A stretch of DNA of 64,000 nt from Haemaphysalis longicornis (Eukaryota; Arthropoda; Arachnida; Ixodida; Ixodidae), in NCBI GenBank assembly GCA_013339765.2, contig CM023449.1:202517422-202581421 (forward strand), in the 5' to 3' direction. Both the position numbers and the translations under genes were made by a program. Under the pieces are notes generated by a model. The model saw nothing but the letters and a program-made list of their open reading frames with translations, was not told where the DNA came from and ran no database searches. Numbering within the stretch: the first letter of the stretch is position 1; every line of letters begins with the position of its first letter. Shown piece by piece: positions 11,815 through 24,500 of the stretch.

Positions 11815-12425
11815 CTTACGCCTACAAGAGCAATTCGACCGGTTGAAGGTTAAATCTTCGTTCAGGATGCGAAGCTCTGGAGAGTTCATTGACTACCTGA
11901 AAGAACAGAGAGGGCGCTCTGTAGGTGGTCTTAGTATTGATACTGAATATGTGTACAACTCGCTCTCCGAAAACGAACCCCTGAAATGTGGCAAAAAGTG
12001 CATTGACACCTTTAACGCCCTGATGTTTCAAAATAGTCTAGGAGGCATTGGACGAGGTTTAGTGGAGCTGTTTTCATTACACCTTTAGTCGCCCTACTCA
12101 CGATGGGATGGTTAACGTCTTCCTTCAAGAGCAAGGTGGGTATATCGGTCATGCATCGCCCCATTATTAGCCACGTACTCTTGACATCCAAGAACAGGAA
12201 AGTGGCTTTGCTTAGACGAGCAAAGGCACTTTGTGTCTTTCGCTACGTAGGGGATTTCATCAACGCTTCCAACGCCAGTGACCTTCTCTCCACTAAACAG
12301 TGCCAATAATGCTAGAAGTGTTCCAAACATGTTTAAGACCAGTCACCAATGGCCACACAAGATTGCTGATTGCGTTCAATCAGAATGTTCCAAGATATTC
12401 GGAACTCCACAATAATGTTTCCAAC
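11815..12425 (+). mobile_element. Penelope-like element remnant (reverse transcriptase)
   Basis: One open frame (11843-12085) reads SGEFIDYLKE, then SIDTEYVYNSLSENEPL and ALMFQNSLGG with ELFSLHL. These match the order of Penelope-like RT motifs (FVDxLK; SVDVxDLYYSIP; IxxxGxxxFQN; ELLxLYL), with the aspartate of the first catalytic box retained as D in SIDTEYVY. In shifted frames, SCIAPLLAT and FRYVGDFI follow, matching GxxIGSxxAPxLS and FRYVDDFL; the catalytic DD has become GD. Several frameshifts and stops show that it is dead. No GIY-YIG endonuclease was seen. Confidence 0.6.
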
Positions 12426-12529
12426 CATATGTCTGCTGGGAGTACGACCCCGAGAAATGAAGCCGTGGCTGCCCGACTTCTCATGCCACTCAAAACTTCA
12501 AAACATAACGCCATCGCTAACTTCTGCCG

Positions 12530-12995
12530 GCAGACCTGCTCATTAAAGGGTCCCTGCAAAACTTTCGATGAGCGCTTTCACCCTTTTTTGTGCGTCTGGA
12601 ACCACTGCGAAAGCTATAGTTATCGCCCCATCAGAGCGGCACTGCATGATCTGCCTGTCGCACCAGATACACCTTCCATTTCTACTTCGCTTTGCGACTT
12701 TTTTTTAAGTTGCTATCGAAAACCGTTCATGGCTTCAACTGAAGTAAAACCAGGCAACAGCCGCTACATGGCCTTAGTGACGTAATTCGAGCCGTCAAAG
12801 AACGTCAAGACTGGGAAAGAGCAAAAAATATTTTGAGTTAATTTGCAAGTTACCTGGTGGGTATAGAGCAGTAATTTGTGGCTGAGGTACTTTGCGACCC
12901 CCTATTCTAAGTACTGGGTGTGTTGGGTGGCTACGTTCTGAAAGCATTTAAAATTTCAAAAAAAGTTGAAAAAAGTGTTGCAGGGCCTCTTTTAG
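12530..12995 (+). repeat. Interspersed repeat, family R2, copy 1
   Basis: This stretch recurs inverted at about 61648-62100. Shared blocks include ggtactttgcgaccccct and gataaagg/gatgagcgcttt-type variants in the same order. Divergence is considerable, so both copies are old. The open frame through it has no recognisable product. Confidence 0.65.
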
Positions 12996-13242
12996 CCTTG
13001 ATTTCACAAGTGCGAGCATATTCGTAGAGCAACTGTTAATAGAGCAAAGGTAAATCACGAAAACAATCTCGTTGCGTGCGCAGAAAATGTGGGCTACTGA
13101 TGCCTGTGGGAGCAATTGGAACACAGGAGCAGTGACCGCATGCTACCACGGCGTCATGTAGCCCCGCTAGATATAAAAAAAACAAGCTGACACCGCATGC
13201 CACCTCTAAGTACGGACTGGTGCGCCAGTCGTCTGTTTGTCT

Positions 13243-13672
13243 TTTAAGTGCGAATGCACTTCTTAAGCGAGCCTGAATCGTCCGCCGCCGTCGTCCGCAT
13301 AGCAACAGCTGCGGGTGCGCGCGCTCCTCGTCTTCCTCCTCGTGATCCCTAGCAAGGGGGGAGATGGGCGCGCGCTACTCTCCTCCTCCTCTTTCCGCTC
13401 AGTGACTGCGGGTGTTGGGCGCCTCCTCTCCACTTCGGGCGGGAGAGCTCTCGCTCGCGTAGCGGGCGCTCCGCATTCCGACGCGTGAGGGCGCTCGTGT
13501 AGCCCTCGCCGTAACGGCGGCGCCTACTCTCCTCCTACTCTCTCCGCTCAATGACTGCGGGTGTTGGGCGCCTCCTCTCCACTCCAAGATCACGATATCC
13601 ACCGTAATCGCGCAATCAACAACCGTGCATTCGCACTTACACACTCTCCCCCTCGGGGAAGTGCGAGGGAAT
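13243..13672 (-). mobile_element. MITE-like TIR element, family M, copy 2 (variant)
   Basis: Inverted repeats aagtgcgaatgcac (13246-13259) and gtgcattcgcactt (13625-13638) are the same as in the other family M copies, and the palindromic ccctcggggaa lies outside the right one. Relative to the copy at 8559 it is inverted. Its central part differs: a GC-rich segment with a 60-bp direct duplication (13375-13435 and 13524-13583) replaces the shared middle, while both end regions are conserved. Confidence 0.7.
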
Positions 13673-13689
13673 TTTTTTTATTGTGGCTC

Positions 13690-16235
13690 CCATCACCGTT
13701 CGCGGCGTTTGAGCGAAAGCGCTAGCTGCGGTGGCAGGGCAGGTAGCCCTGCCACCGACTGAATCAAACCCGCTAACGGTTTTAGTATCATCACTATCTG
13801 AAGCAGCGTACTTTTTATTTCTTGCATGAAAAGTGCCACTCATATACAGTGTACAATATAGCAGATAAAATCTATGACAGCCAGATATATGGCGGTTCAG
13901 ATGGCGTCCCACAATTGGCATATACCCATCCTTAGTATGAGATAGAAAAAATTGATTGAGTATTGATAGTGAATGTATAATTGATAGTGACTGGATAATG
14001 AAGTAATTGATATTGAATGGATAAAAAAATCCGGTTCCTTCTACTCTATGAAGAAGGTCCATCAGTGAGTCGAGGTGCAGTCCAAGGAGTTGAAGGAAAA
14101 AAAACGCGTTGCTTTTTATTTTGCGATTAAGCGTTCTTCCAAGCCAACTAACTTGATCCAACTTGGAAGGACACTAATTTTATTGCAGCCGGCAGTCACG
14201 GGGATGTTCATTTATTCCCGTAGGAGTACATGTATTCACAGCAGGCGGTAATTTCTCAATATATTTAAAAGTCCGTTCTGAAACACGTTATCTTCAAAAT
14301 TAAATGGAACTTGGGGTACCGTTAGAGTCGCCTTAGCTGCTAGTTGCAATATATTGTGCTTTGTGATATTTTTGATTAAGGAAGAGTTAGACGTGGTTTC
14401 TTGTAACCATTTTATCAGAAGGATTATGAATCGGTGAGCCCGTAAAGCCTGCCAGGGCGTGTAAGCATCCCCCACCCCCACACCCAACTCTCCACCACGG
14501 GCACTCATGAACGGGCCACCGGTGATGTGAGCGTGCTAAGACGGTAAAATAACCTGCCGACACGTCGCTCTATAAGGCTTTCAAGGCGCACTGGTCTGTG
14601 CGGCACAAACTCCGGCCACAACGTAAGTTGAGGATTCCTTGAAGAAGGCAACACAACAGTTTTTGTCTGCAGACAAATACTTTTCGTTTTGAGCGGCTTT
14701 GTCAGCGCACGCTGTATTCTAAAACCGACACATGCACAACTTCACTGTAAAAGTACTAAAAAAATAAAAATTGCAATAAAAACACAAATAAAGTAAAAAT
14801 TTCAGGTGAATCGACATCGCAAAATAGTCATTTTTTGCGTAGGACGACACGTAGCAGCACCAACAATGGAGTGTTTTATCTGACCGTTATTTGACGGTCC
14901 ACTCAGCCGCTGACCGCGGCTCTGCACAACCGGAGCGTGAGCTGCAAAACTAGGCTGTTATCTAACCGATAAACGTATCTCCTAGAACGGAGAATCATTG
15001 GCGCACTGTCCGTGAACTCTGCTTGTGCAACCCAAAACGTTATTCAAAAGCAAACATAAGAACGTATATTTTGGTGCTTCAAATAGGGCAAATAAATACC
15101 GTGTTTATTGCATTGTGTTCGTTTTTAAATAATTTAGTTGCTGACACTGTATAATTGTCTTTCATAGTTTAGGAGAAGCTGCTCAACTTTGTTTTTTTTT
15201 TTCTTGTTAACTCCTGTGCTGCGGCTACACTTCGAGCCCCGGCACTTGCTGTCCGTCCTAATATAGGTGGCTCAATCTGGTGGAACCTACATTTGAGCAT
15301 GCGGCGGATTCCGATTTCACTGAAGCAAGAATCGGTGTTCACACGGCTAGGGTGCTGTCATGAATACTTCTGAATCTGCTGCTCTTTAGAAGATGCGCCG
15401 ACAGAGAATCCGCCTTCGCCTGGTACGGCTAACTAAACCTCGAAGAGGAGCCGGAACACTTCCGAGTTTCTTGCTTACCGAAAATGACAGGCAAGCAACA
15501 GCTTTCGGAAATCATCTCGCTTATACAGTGAATTCTGGCTGCATGAGCTTGTTATCATTAATGAGCACATACTGATGCTGTGCAAGAGGCCGTTATTTTA
15601 ACGACGCCTATGAATTTGTGTCAGTTTATCACACCTAATTGATCGCCACAAGCTGTTGCTAACGGAAGGAACTGGATTCTGCCTAATGAGTAAGCTTATG
15701 CTTCTCATGTGCTTGCGTCCCTTGTTCCGTATTTAGCGGACAGACATCAAGTGCCGGGGCACCAAGTCATATACGTCCAAGGACCCCAGCGGAAGTAAAC
15801 TACCACTTCCTTTAACATCATAGTTTGTTACGATACAGTGTGGTTTTGCGCCTTTTAGACTAGCAACCTGTGAAAATTCAAGATGTTAAAATCTTGATAC
15901 CGTATCCTAGCTCCGTACCGTTTACCGTAAATGTCGTCCTACCGATGCTGTGATGAACCTTGAATAAAAAAAATGAAGGGAGCTCACACTAACCGGTAAT
16001 TGTTGAGAGTAGCGAAGCTGTATGAAAACTTCACGACCGTCACGACGATTTAAGTCCACTATGGCAGCCGACTTACTTCTTCCCATGCCGGAGCGACCTT
16101 TACACCATCATTGTTTCTCTAAGTGTGAGCTTCCGTCATTTTTGGGAGAGTGATAATAACTGGACATCACTTTGAAGCGGCGTACGGTAGGACGTGTCTA
16201 TCTCGTTCCGAACAAGTGTCGCCACGATTATGGTG
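13690..16235. other. Intergenic stretch with no firm feature
   Basis: Mostly AT-rich. A low-complexity patch with repeated ttgatagtgaatg-like words lies at about 13945-14025. A 174-codon minus-strand open frame (13637-14161) runs through this patch and into the TIR element; I treat it as chance. No other structure was recognised. Confidence 0.4.
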
Positions 16236-16239
16236 AACG

Positions 16240-16785
16240 CTTTAGTTTTTCTTTGACAATCTTGGCAAATCTCCCTGAGTGGATGTGCTTGACTTGAGAA
16301 ACGTGCGCCAAAGACGCCGAGCGATCGCCGCATGGCATGGATGCACCAGCACTTGGCATTTTTTTCTTTTTTAACTGCAGTGCGGTCTCCACAATTTTGG
16401 CCAATCTCCCTATGGTAAAGTAGCTAGTTGAGCAAGTTGGTACGGATTCATGGTATAACAACAGCGCAAAATACAAGACGCACAAGAATGGAACCCACGA
16501 CGAGCGGCGACTCTCAGCTGAAAGCTGTTGATCAAGTATTCTATTTTTGCCAAAAGCAATCGTCACTCCCCGCATGAGCAAGACAAGAAAGCAGACATCA
16601 AGAAACAATAAAAGTGTAAACGAGAATGTCGATAAAGTGGGAACCCATAAATGGCGTGAAATATGGGCCCCGTTACAGGCACCCCTGAAGTGGGTATGCT
16701 TGGCTTGACAAATGTGCAGCGGGGAAGCTGCGCCGTCGCCTCGAGGAACGCACAGACGAGCTCACGGCATTTTGTTTGTTTTTTA
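16240..16785. repeat. Degenerate repeats adjoining family M copy 3
   Basis: Segments at about 16250-16370, 16675-16780 and 17210-17290 resemble each other (gcgatcgccgc, ggcattttttt, tttttaactgc) and also the 85-bp unit of family M (ggccaatctccc followed by a tgtgc block). They look like partial copies of the same family piled up next to copy 3. Confidence 0.45.
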
Positions 16786-17212
16786 AGTGCGAATGCACTT
16801 TATAAGCGACCCTGAATTCCGGTGACCGCCGTCCGTCCACATAGCAACAGCTGCGGGTGCGCGGGCTCCTCGTCTTCCTTGGCAACGGGGGGAGATGGGC
16901 GCGCGCTGCCTCGCCGCTGACATGGCACATACCCACGTGGGAGATTGGCCAGGAATCGGGCGTGAGAAGGGCTAATGCACCCGCTTAAAGGAGTACTGAC
17001 ACGAAATTTCAAAGCTGAGATCCGCTCTAGCAATCAAGTACAAGGACAACACAAATAGGTGTCTGTGAATAAATGCATCTTTCTTTCTTTGTAGTTGTGT
17101 GTGTGTGTGTGATCTCTCTTTCGCGAACATTACCGAACCGCGCAAATTCAACTCGTGCATTCGCGCTTTCACATTCTTCCCCTCGGGGAAATGCGGGGAA
17201 TTTTTTAACTGC
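16783..17212 (-). mobile_element. MITE-like TIR element, family M, copy 3
   Basis: This is nearly the full-length inverse of 8559-9078, including the (GT)n run at about 17097-17110 and the palindromic cccctcggggaaatgcgggg at about 17178. Inverted repeats are at 16785-16798 and 17155-17168. It has a single copy of the 85-bp unit that is duplicated in copy 1. Copies 1 and 3 could pair as an inverted repeat 8 kb apart. Confidence 0.75.
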
Positions 17213-17299
17213 CGGGCGATCGCCGCGAGGCACGCACTCACGAACGCATGCTCAGGTGCGCTCGGCATTTTTTAGCTATTTTTAACTGCGGCCACAAAA

Positions 17300-20200
17300 A
17301 ATAACAATTTGCTAAACAGCCCCGCTGTTAAAGAGCAAAAGCAATACCGTTCTTGTATTGCTCTGGCTAATATTAAATCATGTAAACACTACACAAGCAC
17401 TTTGACACACATAAGCATCTTAAAGTGCGTGTTATATTCTTTTCATTATTTAAAAACATACCAAACACAAGGCCCCGCTAGAGGGGATTCCAATGTTTCA
17501 GTCGTCGCGGCCGTCATTGACACATACTTTTTGACGCTTGTTTTATGAAACTTGGGCGAGAGGCAGCTGAGAAGCCAGTATTACCCGTGCGACGCCGCGA
17601 CGCCCGTGTTGCGACGCCGCGACGTGCAACCGAAAACTTAAAATGACGTCATGAGTAAGAGCAACGCCACGCAACTCCCTAGCCCCATTTCACCAGTCGT
17701 TGCCATGATGATTAATGGAACATTTCTTCGGACACTCCGGGGACGGCCACGACAACCAGGGGATGATTTAGCGCTGCTCTATGAGTTACGTGGGATCATG
17801 GTGAATCCTACAGAGGCCCCCTCAGATGTGATACTACAGCAGTGCGCGCGTTACAGCCCGATGTGTGTCCGCTATTAGCGGGGAAATATTTGAGTGGCGC
17901 CCCCTGGCTCTGACGTGCGCTTAGGGACACGCGCCGCTGTCGTCTGCTACACTCGGCTTGTGAGGAGCAGCAGTGCCTGTGCTAGAAACCGCCCGCTTTG
18001 ATGCTTCAGTGCATTAAAATTCGTATTTGCGGTAATCGACTTATTTTTGCCATCTTCTGACACATCTAAATAATTTCAAGCTGCAGTCCCCCCCCCCCCA
18101 AGTTTTCAGCGCACGAGGAGAGAGAGAACAACTTTCTTCAGAGCATCGGTAAGAAGATCGTGCGTAACTCGTCCTTTCTAGGTTATTTGGGACGTTCAGT
18201 GCTCACAGCTCCTCAATACGTATTCAAAATGCGGAGGCTTCCCTACAGTATTTTTGAGATGCTCTTATGAAGAGTCAACAGTCCAGTGCTACGTACAAAG
18301 CAGGAGGGCCCCTTCACGCCCATCGCACAGCAGGCAATAAAGCGGCTGCCTTCTATGTCTTTTGTTCTTGTTGAGTTGTATAATGATTTTTTTTTTGTGC
18401 CCAACGCATTAATTTTTCTGCACCATCTCAAATGTCTGATTAGTAGGTTTGGGGGTGTTTGGGAGGATCACAAAGATGGTGGGGATATTTTCTTCAGGCT
18501 GTATGACATACATTCCCTTCTTCAAAATTTCGCTTTCGTTATCCGCAACGTGCGTTGTTTTTTCACATGCAATTACAATGAGAAGGTTTGTGCAACGCCA
18601 CCGCGATAGCACCCCAGACAAGGTTGTCCAGATTGTCCAGAGTGCTCGAAGGGGGCTTTTGTGCTCCGAATGTCTATCGTAACCATCATTATCTTAACGA
18701 AGTCACTCTCAACCCGAACAATTAGGACATGATTACGGTGTTGAAGGCTTGATATACTCGCTAACGAATGCAATAAATGGAATACCTACATAGATTACAA
18801 GAATAGAAAACTGAATATTTCCAGTCAGCTCTTTTTTGTTTTCCAACCCTTTGAGGCGTTAAGAACAAATTCTGGTCTACTCGGGATGGCGTTCTATGAA
18901 ATGAAGAAAATTACTATTACTCCCCTTTGTCAAGAGCTCAGGGCAGAGCCCACTCATCTGCTCGATTTTATTGTTGAATAAAGTTTTCTCCTCCACCTCT
19001 TACTGCTCCTCCTCTTGAGCGCAGCTTTTCTATAACACATATCTAAATATTTTGAAGATGTGGCTGTGGGGAATGTACCACAATATCCCTCCAGGTATGA
19101 ACAAACGTTGTGTTACTGTATCTTTACCGTAGACGTGACTCATTTTGCTCAATAAACCTCCATACTGGTTAGAAGCTTGGTATAAAACCAGCACCCGCCT
19201 ATACACACAGTGGGTAATTTGGAACTCAATCTAAAGTTCTTGCCGCCCATAGTGCATGTCGGCAAACTTTTATGCAATGACAATGTAAAGTGATGTGATA
19301 AAATGCTTTTGAGCGTTCGGAAAAGTTGCAGAAACTGTTTTACCTTACGTATTATTACCGGGAATTCGTAATGCCTTCTGCCATAGCCGACAGCTCCGAA
19401 GGCCTGGCATTTGTTTTGGTATCTTATTTTCGTTTTTGTAGGGTACTATCAGCTGGCTGTTCCCTTTGTTCGAAAGATTGCTTAATACGGAAGCTGACGC
19501 CTAGCTCCGACTCTTCGCGTTCCGCACAGGGCCGGCTTCGCATGGAATGGGGCGACGCCGGCAATGTTTATTCCGTAGCGGCATCCAAAACTATACTTTA
19601 ACTCATGCCTTGAACTAGTGTATGCGATGTTCGGCCTATTATTATGATGAAAAGTTACCCACACGCAAAATCTGATGCGGACAAGCATCAGACGACAACC
19701 GAGCGCAAAGAAACGGCAGGGAGAGCGAGCCCGAGTGAAGAAGACGATAAATGCGAGAATTCCTAAGCCGACGTTACGGAGGCGCGCTTCGCAACGTCGC
19801 CAGTGGTCGCGATCACCGCCAATAAGCGCCATTAGTGGACCCAGCACGCTCCCTTAGCGCAGCGGAATTGGCTGCGGGCCGCGGTAAGAAAACGCATTAG
19901 AGGTCTTTTAGGGCCATGGGTTTGCCACGCGCGCATGTGCTGTGAGCTCTCTATTCTTACATCTGACGCTGCTACATGGCGCTGCGACAGGATTTGACCA
20001 CCGCTTCCATGTTCGACTTATTTTAAGGTGCACCCGTACGTGATGCCCCTGTCAAGTCGTCGCCATCACGTAGGCAAGACACCGCAATGTTAGTACCGGT
20101 GCGCACGTAGTTATGGGTCGTAAAAAGTAAAAATCCACTGGAGCTGACCGCACAATGAAATTCGCATGAAGCCTGCCTTTGGCGACACGCTGGTAGCAGG

Positions 20201-20571
20201 AAAACACAGAAACCAGATAACCAGTCATAATTTAGAAGATTGAGGTGTAGCCCTTTTCGTTTGTGCATTCATATGCAGGAGCTTTGAGGGTTCCTAGCCC
20301 AAGAAAATTGCCTATCTTTTGTTCACCGGTATCCACGTGAAATTTTCCTACTGCCAGTATGTTTTTGCGGTCTTGTATTTTATTGCCATTCTACTTTCAA
20401 AGCATTCCAAAGCATCCCGGACTGAGGACGCTGCCCACAGAGTGGGTGCCCCAATACGAGTACCTCGACTCAGAATAATCACGTTTATTCAACTTCAGCG
20501 GTTTTTGTCGTCCTTTAACGTTTTTTATCTTTTTCGTTTGTTCGTATTTTGTTTTTCAGGCAGAAGCGTAA
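17300..20571. other. Intergenic stretch with little recognised
   Basis: A locally GC-richer block lies at 17570-18000 and contains a CRE-like TGACGTCA at about 17643; its 75-codon frame is not recognised. At 18940-19000 a segment ending in AATAAAG followed by ctcctcc-type repeats looks like an old retroelement 3' end. The remainder is AT-rich and unassigned. Confidence 0.35.
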
Positions 20572-20583
20572 CACAGGACCAGA

Positions 20584-20584
20584 C

Positions 20585-20624
<40 letters not shown>

Positions 20625-20868
20625 ATTGATTGATTGATTGATTGTTAATTTCGCAGCGACGCAACGCAGGTGATGAGGCGCGCCGTAGTGGGGGGCTCCG
20701 AATTAATTTTGACCTCCTGGGGATGTTTAACGTGCTCCGAAATCTCGTACACACGGGCGTTTTTGCTTTTCGCCACCATCAGAAAAGCGGCCGCCGCGGC
20801 CGGGAATGGAATCCGCGACCTCGTGCTGAGCAGCGCAACGCCTTAGCCACTGAGCCACCGCGGCGGGT
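20584..20868 (-). mobile_element. Ruka-type tRNA-derived SINE, minus strand
   Basis: On the minus strand it starts with a tRNA-like head (gcggtggctcagtggctaag, then the B-box region around 20805-20815), followed by the conserved body with tttcgccaccatcagaaaag in reverse. It ends in an (ATCA)n tail, seen here as (TGAT)n at 20584-20645. Target-site duplications cacaggaccaga (20572-20583) and cacagggccaga (20869-20880) flank it with one mismatch. Confidence 0.9.
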
Positions 20869-21181
20869 CACAGGGCCAGAGCTGTCGCACAGTTGTCGTT
20901 GGTTGTCTACTGTTCTATTTTGCACATCAAGGCACCTTCGATCTGATGCAAAGGTGCTGATGTGATCATAAGGAGCTCCATTTTGTGTACTGTAACTCCT
21001 AAGTGTTTGGTTGCTGATGTGTGCACGGTTTCTACATATTGTCACGATACCCACTGTGCCTATACACACAGTGGGCACAGCAAGTAGCTGTGCCCAGCTT
21101 GGAACGATCTCAATATTGCTTCTTTCTCTACGTCGCCACGGTGTTTTTTCTGCGCACACTCGTCGTCTTGACTGAGCTATT

Positions 21182-21407
21182 CACCCGAAGCGGTGGCTCA
21201 GTGGCTAAGGCGTTGTGCTGCTGAGCACCAGGACGCAGGTTGGATTCCCGGCCGCGGCGGCTGCTTTTCTGATGGTGGTGAAAAGCGAAAACGCCCGTGT
21301 GTACGAGATTTCGGCGCACGTAAAGATCCCCAGGTGGTCAAAATTAATCCGGGGCCTTCTACTAGGGCACGCCTCATCATCTGCGTTGCGTCAGCTCGTT
21401 AAACCCT

Positions 21408-21477
<70 letters not shown>

Positions 21478-21507
21478 CATCAATCAATCAATCAATCAAT
21501 CAATCAA
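21182..21507 (+). mobile_element. Ruka-type tRNA-derived SINE with long (ATCA)n tail
   Basis: The head at 21190 reads gcggtggctcagtggctaag, with a degenerate B box (ggttggattcc) near 21240. The body includes cgcccgtgtgtacgagattt, and an (ATCA)n tail of about 95 bp runs to 21507. Target-site duplications ttgactgagctatt (21168-21181) and ttgagtgagctatt (21508-21521) differ at one base. Confidence 0.92.
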
Positions 21508-21521
21508 TTGAGTGAGCTATT

Positions 21522-24500
21522 TTGCTGGCAATTCCCCAGTTGGTATGTGCTGTAACCACAGCTGCTTTTAGGTGGCTGCCCGCGGGAGTAGCCGTAAGAA
21601 TCTAGACGATCATAAGTCCGTGATAATATATATTTGTATATTTTACCAAAAAAATTTGCAGTTGGAAAATGCGCCTGCCTGTGTCGTTCTCTTTCCTCTT
21701 TTTTCCAAACTTTGCGCATTAGCCGCGAGGATGCACGAAAGCGACGCTTATGACAACTTATTATCTTCATAATAACGCACAATCGCCCACTTTTTACAGC
21801 AAAAAAGTATTCTAGCAAGAAGCATTCGTTTCATACTTTAACAGAAAATTTTTTAAACCAAATTTGCTACTGTGAATAAGCGCAGCCTTCTCAGAAAGGT
21901 AGGTTGCACCAGCGGCTCCCTTTTCCTCTAATATGACAATGATCTCTAGAAATAATTTATCTCTCGGCACGTTATAATGTTGTTACATTAGCACAATTGA
22001 AGCAATGTTGACTTTTGGAATGTGCTACAAGAAAATATCGGCGTATACACCATCAGCGGGGGACCCCTTTCTATTAATCCTAGTCCGGTATTGAAGTTCC
22101 AGTTGTGTGCATGGGTCATTGGGAGAAGCTTTAATTTTCCTGTTACGTGGCTATTGGTGGTTTGGTAGCACAGGCAAATTATTTTGCTTTTGCTGTTGGC
22201 AGTTCAGTTAAATCATTCAAGTTAGAAAATTTTTCTGGTGCAGTTTGGATTCGAACCGGGACATTATCTTAACTGACATTGTAAGCTGCTATTTGTTTTA
22301 AATCAACAACGACCAGTAGTCGCATGCTTATTTTTCTTGAGTATCAAAAAGGCTACAGAAAAATGATCCGACATAATGTATGTAGGAAAGAGTGTCATTA
22401 TTTTAGAAGTGCTCAGCTACCTTTGTGGCGTAATAGCAGTAGGGGAACGCACGGTTGACGACACAAAGGTGCAGACGTAGCCAGTGATAAAGGGCAAGAA
22501 ACACACAGCGAGAAAATTAGCCCTATTGAAAAGTGTAAAGGAGTAAGTAGCAAGTGAAATGCAAGACATATTCGAAGCAAAAACACCATTTGTTTCTTCA
22601 CGTTTCGAAAGGATACTTCCGAATTTGTAAATGGTCACGCACTTGTACCCAAACACCTTCCCTACTGTGGCAATACCGATGTATTCAAGGTGTTGGGGAA
22701 AGTAGAGTCCCAATGAAATATTTCAAATTTTATGAGCTGAAGAAACACAGACTCTATAGAGCCTTGTTTGGTGAAATGCTGCATACTGATTTACAACATT
22801 TTTAGTTTGAGGTTAAGCTAACTTTCGTCAGAAATATCGAGATAGTCCGCTTTCAGTAATGAGACTTGCTGACATGTAAGGGGGCTGTTTTTGCCCAGGA
22901 TAGGCTTGCCTGGTAACCTTTTTCCTCCTACTTGAGGGCAACATAATAGTGTCATTTATCACCTCGCCAAATAACGAAGCCAGCACTTCTTGTAGCCCTC
23001 CACCAGAGAAAATGAAAACCCTTTAGGTTTGCCTTTTTTAATATTTTGCATCAATGGTACGAAAACCTGCGTTAAGTTGGGTGGTCTCATCGTTTGTTAG
23101 GCGCAGTGGTACTGTCCTATCTTATATTTCCAGAACAAACCTCGGTTTTCAGTCAAGTACTATAGTCTACGATAAGGTGCAGCTGGTAGATTTAGGTTTT
23201 CCGAGCATCCGGTTTGCAGGTGTGCTCGTTCCAGCGAAGCACTAAGGCAAAAACAATGGGATGGAAAACGCGCAGCGGAAATCCCATCATGTAGGTGTGT
23301 TGATGTCAGAAACAGCTGCGCGATGTGGGACTAAGGTCTGTGCGCGACAGTGCAAGGAACTCATCACAAATTTGTCTGTCTCTAGCGAACAACTGGCAGA
23401 TAATCCAAATGTTCCACGAGCGCCTTCGACCGCAAAGCCACGCTAGAAATCGTGGAGGCACACTACGGCAAGTAAATGCTTTTTTTTACATCTTGGTTCA
23501 ACGCGGATGCTAAGAAATGCATGCTTTCGTGATTCAGCTTTACGAAGGAGAATACAAATTGCTGTTGTACTTTCTGGGGAGGATCGTATAAACAGGCATA
23601 TCAAACTCTTCTTAGGTCAACCTTGTGGACACAAATAAAACCGTAATGAGAAGGTCATCTCGGACACAATATTTGCTGAAGTTTTTGGCTGCTACCAAGT
23701 GCAAAGTACTTACACATTGCGCCATATTTTCGTTTCTTCATTTTATTAGTAATACGGTGAGCTGCATAAATCCGGCCCCCTCGCTGTATTTCTCGAGAGC
23801 TAGTCAAGTGTTTAGCCTTTTCTCGCGGTGTCCTCTGCTTCCTTAGTGGAAATGAAGTCATTATTATAAAAAGTACACTGGTTTTATGACCAACAAAAGG
23901 GGCAATATTCTTGTACCCTCTAAGTGCTCGACAAAAGTGTAACCAAAAACACATGAATATCGTTTAAGACTTCAAGGGCTGGTTGCTATAGATATAACGT
24001 GCATTACAACACGTCCTGCCCATATACCACACATGTACCCCGCTGACTGGATATTAGGTTGTTAAGAATACGCGAAAAATGCCTGCTTACATGCAGGTCA
24101 CACGTCTTGCTGCCCTAGGAACGTTCGTGGTTTATTTGGCTGTTCTAGCATGCACAAACATATATGAGGGAGCAAAATGAGCACTGTCAAGAAATGTTAC
24201 GTAGATAGTTTTACCCGGCGAACATACAATTCAACGCAATTTGACATGAATGTAGGAAATGAAGCGTTGTAACACATTACTTGCAAAATCCGATAAAATC
24301 AACATCCGTTTCACGCAGCTGGTTGCTTTAGCAGTAAGCAAGGACGTATCCACGACTATCTGCAGTGTTCCATGTATTTTATCACAATTATTTGACTTCG
24401 CGTGCTGAGGAGAGATGCTAAAAAGCTTAAGTCGTGTTTATCGAGACAGGTCAAGTTCTAAGGCTTATACTGCGTTTCCTGGTGATATAGCGTCTTCGAA

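Noticed and set aside
13637..14161. 174-codon minus-strand open frame
   Set aside because: It crosses a low-complexity ttgatag patch and the end of a TIR element, has no motif, and its composition follows the local DNA.
17570..18000. Promoter with CRE motif and 75-codon gene
   Set aside because: A single TGACGTCA is not enough, and no downstream gene follows on this strand for 10 kb.
21408..21507. CRISPR-like or satellite array
   Set aside because: It is a plain (ATCA)n microsatellite, the tail of a SINE, without spacers.
22230..22310. Reverse-strand tRNA at a ggattcgaacc motif
   Set aside because: No A box or cloverleaf could be folded around it.
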